Source: Verrucomicrobiia bacterium (GTDB taxonomy: Bacteria > Verrucomicrobiota > Verrucomicrobiia > Limisphaerales > JAUIHU01). Taken from it: a DNA stretch of 6,025 nucleotides. The position numbers and the translations under genes were made by a program. How positions within the stretch are numbered: the stretch's first letter is position 1; the number at the start of each line of letters is the position of its first letter. Below the pieces are notes generated by a model. It had not been told where the DNA came from. It made no database searches and was given only the letters and a program-made list of their open reading frames with translations. Of the stretch, positions 1 through 6,025 are shown in pieces. The DNA is taken from NCBI GenBank assembly GCA_030432175.1, contig JAUIHU010000299.1:1-6025 (forward strand), in the 5' to 3' direction.

Positions 1-165
1 AGCCCGGTCCAGGCGCTTCAGCGCCACCATGCCGCCGCCCTCGCCGCGGACGTAGCCGTCGGCCGACTCGTCGAAGGTGCGGCAGCGGCCTGTCGGCGAC
101 AGGGCGCGCGCCCGCGCGAGGGACACGGTTGTCTCGGCGCTCACGAGCAGGTTCACGCCGCCAGC
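1..165. other. GC-rich segment with an abrupt compositional boundary inside KS3
   Basis: In the PKS frame, 51 of the 55 codons in this stretch end in G or C, whereas only 20 of the next 40 codons (166-285) do. The switch falls within a few codons of the GGVNLL segment, and the protein sequence continues without a break as normal KS sequence. The rest of the window stays near 50 percent GC. This fits a recombination junction with a GC-rich KS donor, or a chimeric assembly joining two genomes at a conserved KS sequence. The window alone cannot decide between these. Confidence 0.8.
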
Positions 166-756
166 CAGCGCAACTCGACAACGCCCGGACCGCAATGCAT
201 CGCACGCCAGTTGAATGGCTGAGAGTGAAGATGAACAAGCAGTGTCCACAGCCATGCTGGGTCCTTGAAAATCCATGAAGTAGCTGACCCGATTGGCAAT
301 GGACCAGAACGCTGAGTTAGGCGCGACAGGATTACCCAGCGCCGTCTGCTCTGGACCATGCAACTGGTATGTCCCAAACATGGCGCCGACATAAACACCC
401 ACACTCCGGTCAGATCCGCGCAAACGCTCCGGACTATACCCGGCGTTTTCCAAAGTATGCCAGGCAACTTCGAGGAACAATCGCTCTTGCGGATCCATGC
501 GTTCAGCTTCTTTAGGAGAGATGCGGAAGAACAACGGATCAAAACAACGTCCATGCTCCAGGAAAGATCCCCAGTGACTGTACGACTTCCCTGGCTCCAG
601 AGGACCTTTCGCCGAAGTAGAATACTCCCGCCAATCCCATCGATCTTCCGGGATTTCCGTCACAAAGTCCTTTGCAGCCAGCAGCCCATCCCAAAAAGAA
701 CGAAGGTCTGCCGACCCAGGGTAATACCCCGCCACTCCCACAATCGCGATACTGTC
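1..756 (-). other. KS3 ketosynthase domain, N-terminal part (cut by window edge)
   Basis: The third KS opens at DSIAIVGVAGYYPGSADLRS (residue 1757) and includes the AERMDPQERLFLEVAW segment. The active-site cysteine is in MAVDTACSSSLSAIQL (Cys codon 235-237, residue 1930). SFLEHGRCFDPLFFRISP and SIANRVSYF match the trans-AT KS consensus. It ends in GYVRGEGGGMVALKRLDRA, shortly before the region where the catalytic histidines would lie, so these cannot be checked. Its active-site flank (GPSMAVDTACSSS) differs from that of KS2 (GPSEVIDTACSSS), which suggests the two KSs belong to different substrate clades. The last 55 codons in the window have very different base composition. Confidence 0.95.
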
Positions 757-3700
757 AGACCCGCCCGACCTGTCCGGCTTGTCCAACCTGTCCGGCTTGT
801 CCAACCTGTCCGGCTTGTCCAACTTGTCCGGCTTGTCCGGCTTGTCCAACTTGTCCGACAGTCGGACTACCACTTCAGCGAGGTTTTTAGTTTCAAAGAA
901 GATCGACTTCGGCAGCTTCGGAAAGTCTTTCTCAAGCTGGGTGTGCAGCTTGGCGATCAGCAAGGAGTCGAGTCCGTAGCTCTCATAAGATGTCTGCGGC
1001 TGTATTTTCTCGGGTGAGACCTGAGTCACTTCAGCCACAGCAGCCTTTAACTTCTCAAATAGATCCTCACTATTTTCTCCACTCGCTTCCTCATTTCTTG
1101 ATGGGACGACTGTCAGAGAATGATTTCTCTTTTCGGCTATCTCCGTGATCCAATGTCTCACCGGGCTCCTGCCTGGCGCCTTTTTCCAAATACTCGCAGG
1201 TATTGGAGCCGGAGACACAACCGATTCCAAAAGCACATGCGCATTGGCTCCTCCAAAACCAAAAGAACTGACTCCAGCTTTCAGTGATTTACCAGATTCA
1301 CTTTTCCAGATTTCCTTTTGGGTGATGAGACGAAATGGACTGCCTTCCAGCTTGAGATATGGGTTGGGTCGCTGAAAATGGAGTAATCCCGGCAATTCCC
1401 CAGTTTGCATGCAGATCAGAGTTTTGATCAATCCAGCCATTCCTGCGCCCGCTTCCAAATGCCCGATTTGGGTCTTCACTGCCCCCAGGCTTATCCAAGG
1501 TCGGATTCCTTTTTCACCATAAATTTTCTTCAACGCTTCGATCTCAATCGGATCTCCCAGCGCTGTCCCGGTTCCGTGCGTTTCTATATAGGATACTTCT
1601 TGTGGATCCCACCCCGCCTGTTCTAACGCTCGTCGCAGGACATCTGCTTGAGCATTCACATTCGGAGCGGTCATGGATTGCGCCCGACCCCCATGGTTTA
1701 CAGCCACTCCTCTGAGGATCGCTAAAACTGGATCCCCATCCCGAACCGCATCACTCCATCGTTTTAATAAAACAACACCACCGCCTTCTCCTCGCACATA
1801 TCCATTCGCCCTTGAGTCAAATGTCTTACACCGCCCGTCCGGAGCCATCATCCCTGCATCGCGGAATGCCTCAAACAGTGTTGGAGTCATCAATGCGCTA
1901 ACGCCACCTACGACAGCGCCTCGACATTCTCCAGATTGAACCGCTCGGGCCGCCCGGTTTAATGCTACCAACGAACTGGAGCACGCGGTGTCAATCACTT
2001 CGCTTGGACCTCGCCAGTCATATCGATAGGAAATCCGATTCGCTGCCAGACTGTGCGCCATGCCGGTGGCTGTGTAGCCTTCTGGAGCCTGCGCTGCGTA
2101 GCGCGAGCAGAGTTCGTAGTAGTCGTTGGATGAAAGACCAATGAAGACGCCAACATCTCCATTACAGAACCGCTGGGGAACCTGTCCGGCATTCAGCAAC
2201 GCGTCAGATGTCCAATCCAATAACCACCGATGTTGTGGATCCATCCACATCGCTTCCCTGGGAGAATGTCCATGGTATTCAGCATCCCAGAGATCGACTC
2301 CATCCACAAAACCACCCCAGGGCAAATCCTCTTCATTCACCCCATTCCAGGCAGAGCCTCTGCGCTCCAGAGGAAATCGTTGGATTGCATCTTTCCCCGA
2401 CATGAACAGGTCTCGGAACGCGCCAAGATCGGAAGCACCGGGAAAGGATCCGGCCATGGATACGATGGCAATATCCATTGATTCCGGATGAGATTCACTG
2501 GTGATGACTGGAGCGCGCTCTTCTACTGGCTCCTTCAACTCCGTGCCAGATTGAACACCAATGGCTTCGGAAGAAACGGTATTGATTTTGTCTTTTTTCA
2601 GAGCGCTGCCAAAGGTCGTCCAGAGGTATTCAACCAAAGATTCCAGCGTCGGGTATTCGAAAAACAACGCCGGGCTCAAATCCAAACTCCAACGATCATT
2701 CAACTGATGAGTCAACTCAGTCAGCGATATGGAATCATATCCATACGCAGTCATTTCTTCTGAAGGATCCAGATCTTCAACAGACACCTGGATTTGTCGG
2801 GAAATAATCTCCAGAATATCTCTCTCAAATGCTTCACGGGTTGGAAGTGACGACTGTTCAATTGAAGCTAATTTTGCTTCAGAGGATTTGTTAGGCCTAA
2901 TGAAGGAATGAACTATCTCTCCTGCCGCCTCAATGGTGAATGGAGCCTCAAGTAATCCAGGCCACAACTCGGGTTTCCCAACAAATACAGCGGCTCTCGA
3001 AACACCGGAACTCACCAGCGCTTCCAACGTTTTCATCCCTTCGCTGGTGGAGAGTGATTCCAATCCTGTCGCGGACCGAACTCGCTGAGCCACATCTGGA
3101 GCCACTTGCATTCCTCCCGATTCCCAGTGCGGCCAGTTGTAAGATCGAATCCACGTCGGATGATTTACCGCCAAGGTGTCTAAATAACAGTTAGCGGTTG
3201 AATAATCAGCTTGCCCAACCGTTCCAATTGCTCCCGCCAGTGAGGAGAAGAAAAGCAAAGGCGTTTGTCTGTTTTTTAAAATACTAACCAGATTATCGGC
3301 AACCTTGGCTTTAGCGTTAAAAACTTCCAGCGCATCAGCCGTTGATTTAAATGCCAGTGAACCATCCCGCAAAGTTCCCGCCAGGTGAAAAACTCCAGAC
3401 CATTCCCCCCAGGATTCAGCTTGAGAAACCAATGCCTGTTCCAGAGCTTTTGCGTCTGTCGGATCACAGACCGCCCATCGGATCTTGCCAGAGAATTTTC
3501 TAAACAAATCATGAAACGTTTCGCGTTGATTCCCTCGACTGAGAATCAAAACCCTTCCGTTCCATTTTTCTAAAATATACTCCGCCAATATTAATCCCAA
3601 ACCTCCACTGCCACCGACTAAAGCAAAACATCTCTCCCCTGCGCTCCAATCATCCAACCAGTTAAAACCCGCTCCAGAATTCTGCTCATGGATTTGCGCC

Positions 3701-6025
3701 AACGAGCTCCAGTTCCAGGAAAGTGAATGCCGAACACCTTTCTTCCATAACGCCTCAGCTTCTGAACTGGACAACTCCATGAGAACTCTCTCCGGCGACT
3801 GATCTGGATCAATGATCATCTGAACAATCAAGTGGCAGTTCTCCCGGGAAGCCGAACGCGCCAGAGCAGCCAGACTTTCATCCTGAGCATCTGATCCGGA
3901 AATGATCAACCGAACGGAATTTCGTGGGCCAGCGAGTTGCACTGCTTTTCGACAAATACCAACAGCTTGCTCAAACCTGTCCGCAACCGGAATCCCATGC
4001 GGTATGGACCAAACCAACAAAATCCCTTTACCTGGCTCAGCAGAGTACAGCTCCCACTGCTCCAGTAAAACAGACCGCCAATTGTGTTTCGTTAATTGAG
4101 TGAGACGAGCAGCCCAGTTCGATTCATTCTCAACCGCCAATAAATCATAACCAAAATCAGGGTCAGCGACACCTGTGAAATTACCCACTTCATCGTCCAC
4201 TCTCGACTCTATCCATTCAGGAATCGCGATTTGAATCTGGCTTTTGTCTTTATTTGTTTGAGGAAGCGCTCGCAGGATAAAATCCTCAAACAACGCCACA
4301 GCCTGGCCATTGTCATCAACGATCCAGACATCCACCTGAAGGGTTCGATCGTCCTGCAATTTTTTGCGAACCAGTACCCTGGCTGATTCTGGAATACGCC
4401 TCCAAACCCGAAACTGTCCCACCTGAGCTGGCAGTCGTAACTGCCCCGTCGCCATATCAAAAGCAACCGAAGCCTGCAAAGCCCCATCCAACATCCCACA
4501 CTCAAAACCCAACCAAGAAAACCCAGTTTTCGTACCTTTCGTGTCTTTCGTACCTTTCGTGGTTAATAAACCCCCCACTCTTCCCACGCCTTCCGTGGTA
4601 CGGCACAGCTTCCCAAAACACCACCCATCTCCCAAACCCAATTCCGTAAGCGATCGAAAATCTCCCAGATAGTCCAGTCCCATCGCTGAGAAATGAACGT
4701 CCAACTCCCTCCGACCCCAACGCCGCCCACTACCACTCAAGCGCGCTGTGTCCGACAATACCCGGTCCACTTCAGATACCATATCCACTGGAACCTCATC
4801 CGCGCCATGCTCATCACACAGATCCCATCTGGCTTCCGCATAAAGTCCTTCTCTGTCTCGAAGTTGAACACGTTCAGCGCTCCAATCCAGATAAAGTTCC
4901 CCCACCACATCTTGCGGTTGAACAACTCTCACCCACCGAATGTTGAGTAGTTGCACCGGCATCTGACATTGTTCTTCCAAATGCATTTGCGCCAGTCGCA
5001 AGAATGCCACTCCCGGCAATACCGGAGATTCCTGAACTCGATGATCTCTCCATACAGGTTGCTCAGCAGACAGATGTAATTCGATTCTTCTGGGCAACGT
5101 TTTCAGGACATCCAATTTTCTGTCTGGCGCCGGCTCATTCACAGGATCAGACACTGTGGCGGAGTCCACCCAGTAAGTTGAAAAGTCAAACGCATACCCA
5201 GGAAGGGCCAGTTTTCTCGGAAGTTCCTGACCTTTCCAAATCTTTGAAAAATCTACCGCCACTCCCATCAGATAATCATCGGCCAGCTCAAAAATTTGAT
5301 TACAATCCCCGCATCCTTCGTCCTGCTCAATCCCGGTCCGCTGCTCAGGTTCCAACCCTGCTTTCAACGTCGCTTTGAGTTGTTCCCATTCTGTCCCCAC
5401 CCAAACCCATCGTCGTTTGAAATGAGTCCGTCCCAATGTCAGTGTGGCGCTGACTTGTTCCAAATCGGGCGCTGGATTTCTCCCTTGAGAGTCAGTGTTT
5501 TCCTGCTCCTCCATCCAGCGCAGCAACGTGGCTCCTTGTTCATGTAATGAACTTACATTCCTCGCCGATAAAGGAATTAAATATACTTTCGCGGAATGAG
5601 CAGTAGTACTTTGTCTTTTCAGATTCGGACGCGGAACAGCATTCCCAGACTGCACCTCTGGAGCCGCCTCCACTACCAAATGCGCATTCACTCCACTGAA
5701 CCCGAAAGAATTGATCGCCGCCCGCAGCGGAGCTCCGTCAGCGCTGCTCCAATCCTTGGCTTGAACTGGAAAATAAAAGGGACTGTTCTCCAGTTCCAGA
5801 TGTGGATTCGGATCATTCAAATGCAAAGTCGGTGGAATGACCCGATTCTTCAAACTCAGAATAACTTTAAATAATCCAGCAATCCCAGCCGCCGCCAAAG
5901 CATGTCCCATATTGGATTTCACCGATCCCAATGCACAGAAACTTTTCTTTCCAGTGAATGCGCGGACGGATTCGGTCAGAGCTTCGAATTCCATCGGATC
6001 TCCCAGTTGCGTTCCTGTTCCATGC
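1..6025 (-). CDS. Trans-AT type I polyketide synthase, internal fragment (KS-DH-KR-ACP-KS-ACP-KS)
   Basis: One frame is open for 2008 codons from 6024 to 1, entering and leaving the window without a start or stop, so both ends are missing. Reading minus-strand, the domains are: KS1 C-terminal part (residues 1-121), post-KS linker (to about 312), DH (about 313-587), KR (about 609-1022), ACP1 (about 1061-1141), KS2 (1183-1601), ACP2 (about 1650-1721), tripeptide-repeat linker (1724-1753) and KS3 N-terminal part (1757-2008). Landmark motifs of every domain fall in the same frame, so there is no frameshift. No AT (no GHSxG-type motif between KS and DH, or between KS2 and ACP2), methyltransferase, enoylreductase or thioesterase is present, which fits the trans-AT class: a cytosolic assembly-line enzyme building a polyketide from malonyl units supplied by a free-standing AT. 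The PKS call is very secure, the trans-AT class strong; the product and organism are unknown. Confidence 0.96.
766..855 (-). repeat. 9-bp tandem repeat coding a DKP/DKL/DRL tripeptide linker between ACP2 and KS3
   Basis: Ten consecutive 9-bp units (plus-strand form GTCCGGCTT, GTCCAACCT or GTCCAACTT) fill 90 bases without interruption. On the minus strand each unit codes Asp-(Lys/Arg)-(Pro/Leu/Ser), giving in order DKL, DKP, DKP, DKL, DKP, DRL, DKP, DRL, DKP, DRS (residues 1724-1753). The protein segment is highly charged and proline-spaced, so it should act as an extended, soluble interdomain tether between ACP2 and KS3. The units are nearly identical at DNA level, so copy number probably varies by slippage or recombination without breaking the frame. 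Confidence 0.92.
862..1074 (-). other. ACP2 acyl carrier protein domain
   Basis: This carrier domain of about 70 residues runs from SEDLFEKLKAAVAEVTQ through SYGLDSLLIAKL to FFETKNLAEVVVRL. The phosphopantetheine serine is in GLDSL (Ser codon 964-966, residue 1687), a perfect core motif. It lies about 50 residues after KS2 across a poorly conserved linker (about 1075-1221) in which I recognise no domain. KS2 and ACP2 together form a minimal extension module, so the beta-keto group would stay unreduced unless a downstream or trans-acting enzyme modifies it. Its helix 4 runs almost directly into the tripeptide-repeat linker. Confidence 0.93.
1222..2478 (-). other. KS2 ketosynthase domain, complete
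   Basis: This is a full-length KS of about 419 residues, from MDIAIVSMAGSFPGASDL to FGFGGANAHVLLES. The nucleophile is in EVIDTACSSSLVAL (Cys codon 1981-1983, residue 1348). The histidines are in ETHGTGTALGDP (codon 1576-1578, residue 1483) and GAVKTQIGHLEAG (codon 1459-1461, residue 1522), so the catalytic triad is intact and an elongating role is expected. The GPSEVIDTACSS context and NHGGRAQSMTAPN are typical of trans-AT KSs in my recollection of the family. Asparagine of the usual KTNIGH is replaced by glutamine. About 40 low-complexity acidic residues link it to ACP1. It is followed directly by ACP2 with no reductive domain. Confidence 0.95.
2602..2841 (-). other. ACP1 acyl carrier protein domain
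   Basis: An acyl carrier domain of about 80 residues holds the chain on a phosphopantetheine arm for the DH and KR of the first module. It starts near PTREAFERDILEIISRQ and carries the attachment serine in the AYGYDSISLTEL motif (Ser codon 2731-2733, residue 1098). It ends near FFEYPTLESLVEYL, the usual last helix. The serine is in a GYDSI context, close to the consensus GxDSL/I. No tryptophan follows the serine at the position reported for beta-branching ACPs, so ordinary processing is more likely. It is a single carrier, not a tandem. Confidence 0.93.
2959..4197 (-). other. Ketoreductase (KR) domain with structural subdomain
   Basis: This NADPH-dependent reductase converts the beta-keto group to a hydroxyl. 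The structural half (about 4197-3640) is diverged and has no catalytic motif. The catalytic half begins with ALVGGSGGLGLILAEYIL, a GGxGGxG nucleotide-binding loop (first glycine codon 3613-3615, residue 804). The tetrad is complete: Lys in NAKAKV (3304-3306), Ser in FFSSLAG, Tyr in GQADYSTANCY (codon 3202-3204, residue 941) and Asn four residues later (3190-3192). The aspartate of GTLRDG (codon 3364-3366) corresponds to the LDD-motif aspartate of B-type KRs, and no A-type tryptophan precedes the tyrosine, so a D-configured (B-type) hydroxyl is predicted. It lies directly after the DH, the usual DH-KR order in trans-AT modules. Confidence 0.9.
4264..5085 (-). other. Dehydratase (DH) domain, double hotdog, divergent motifs
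   Basis: A PKS dehydratase removes water from the beta-hydroxyacyl-ACP made by the KR. The first hotdog carries the catalytic histidine in RDHRVQESPVLPGVAFL (His codon 5041-5043, residue 328). The HxxxGxxxxP spacing and proline are kept, but the glycine is replaced by glutamate. The second hotdog has the aspartate in MLDGALQA (Asp codon 4486-4488, residue 513), matching DxxxQ. The usual YGPxF motif between them reads DYLGDFRSL, which is degraded. A repeat-derived insertion (4528-4566) lies just before the DxxxQ segment, in a normally variable loop. Both catalytic residues remain, so activity is plausible. Reduced activity or another role, such as double-bond shifting or cyclisation, is not excluded, although the usual shift-type losses (the proline, or Asp to Asn) are absent. 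Confidence 0.85.
4528..4566 (-). repeat. In-frame 9-bp tandem repeat inside the DH domain (TKG/TKD tripeptides)
   Basis: On the plus strand, units of CGTACCTTT and CGTGTCTTT alternate with a period of exactly 9 bp and end in CGTGGTTAA. Read on the minus strand this is ACCACGAAAGGTACGAAAG and onward, coding TTKGTKDTKGTK at residues 488-499. The pattern of ACCACGAAAG followed by repeats of (G/A)(G/A)NACGAAAG matches, from memory, a class of short dispersed repeats found in many copies in some bacterial genomes, usually between genes. Here it sits inside a coding domain, and the 9-bp period keeps the frame. An imperfect copy of one unit edge (CCTTCCGTGGTAC) lies at about 4589-4601. Confidence 0.75.
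5086..5661 (-). other. Post-KS linker region of KS1
   Basis: About 190 residues separate KS1 from the DH. They begin with a segment like IPLSARNVSSLHEQ, seen after many KS domains, and include an LTLGRTHFKRRW segment. They end with LPGYAFDFSTYW at about 5165-5200, a version of the LPxYPFxxxxYW motif that closes the KS-flanking subdomain of trans-AT synthases. The stretch is too short for an AT domain (about 300 residues) and shows no AT active-site motif. This is the main direct evidence that acyltransfer is supplied in trans. A small cysteine pair (GCGDC, about 5305-5320) is of unknown meaning. Confidence 0.8.
5662..6025 (-). other. KS1 ketosynthase domain, C-terminal part (cut by window edge)
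   Basis: This is the last third of a beta-ketoacyl synthase domain, which condenses the growing chain with a malonyl extender. The window opens on the first catalytic histidine of the HGTGTQLGDP motif (His codon 6022-6024). The second is present in the GSVKSNMGHA motif (His codon 5902-5904, residue 41). The domain closes with NSFGFSGVNAHLVVEA. Both histidines needed for decarboxylative condensation are therefore intact, so this KS is probably elongating rather than a non-elongating KS0, which usually lacks the HGTGT histidine. The active-site cysteine lies outside the window and cannot be checked. Confidence 0.93.

Noticed and set aside
766..855. Possible CRISPR array
   Set aside because: The units are 9 bp, contiguous and without spacers, so this is a coding tandem repeat, not a CRISPR.
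672..890. Plus-strand small frame with a CPTCPAC cysteine repeat resembling a metal-binding peptide
   Set aside because: The cysteines come from reading the GTCCGGCTT array in an off frame. It is antisense to the PKS and has no supporting start context.
358..1017. Plus-strand open frame of 219 codons with repeated PVRLVQ-type segments
   Set aside because: It lies antisense to conserved ACP2 and KS3 sequence. Its repeats are only the complement of the 9-bp linker array, and it resembles no known protein.
2091..2105. Inverted repeat GCGCT-GCGT-AGCGC as a possible terminator or operator
   Set aside because: The arms are only 5 bp, there is no T-run, and it lies inside conserved KS2 coding sequence, where such matches occur by chance.
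4500..4620. Possible frameshift or pseudogene break around the repeat and the TTAATAAA sequence in the DH
   Set aside because: In the PKS frame the TAA triplets on the plus strand read as TTA (Leu) on the minus strand. The frame is the same on both sides (DH His and Asp motifs), so there is no break.
4502..4720. Minus-strand small frame ending in NHERYERHERYE
   Set aside because: It is an alternative-frame reading of the ACGAAAG repeat within the DH coding sequence. The PKS frame is continuous and carries the conserved DH motifs.
5086..5661. Possible acyltransferase domain between KS1 and DH
   Set aside because: The stretch is only about 190 residues, has no GHSxG or other AT motif, and ends in the post-KS LPxYxF...YW motif.

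Overview
The whole window lies inside one giant gene on the minus strand. A single reading frame (codons whose lowest plus-strand coordinate is 1, 4, 7 and so on) stays open from base 6024 down to base 1. That is 2008 codons with no stop, and neither the true start nor the true stop is inside the window. The translation is a multimodular type I polyketide synthase (PKS). In N-to-C order (right to left on the plus strand) it reads: end of a ketosynthase (KS1), post-KS linker, dehydratase (DH), ketoreductase (KR), acyl carrier protein (ACP1), complete KS2, ACP2, a charged tripeptide-repeat linker, and the first half of KS3.

No acyltransferase (AT) domain lies between any KS and the domains after it. 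The KS sequences carry features common in AT-less systems, and KS1 is followed by the typical post-KS tail ending in an LPxYxF...YW motif. I therefore call it a trans-AT PKS, loaded by a separate malonyl-CoA acyltransferase encoded elsewhere. The module KS1-DH-KR-ACP1 should extend the chain by two carbons, reduce the beta-keto group, probably with B-type stereochemistry, and possibly dehydrate it. KS2-ACP2 is a minimal module with no reductive domain. KS3 opens the next module. The product cannot be identified from this window.

The organism is bacterial, with GC near 50 percent through most of the window; the phylum cannot be fixed from this sequence. The gene resembles trans-AT clusters of uncultured or symbiotic bacteria. 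The two 9-bp-period repeats resemble dispersed repeats I associate with Verrucomicrobiota, Planctomycetota and similar genomes, but that is a weak hint.

Three things stand out. First, a short tandem repeat of the dispersed-repeat type sits in frame in the DH domain (about 4528-4566). Second, a different in-frame 9-bp repeat array forms the ACP2-KS3 linker (766-855). Third, codon GC changes abruptly at about base 165 inside KS3 (51 of 55 codons end in G or C below it, 20 of 40 just above it), pointing to recombination or a chimeric assembly. There is no intergenic DNA, RNA gene, promoter or terminator in the window.
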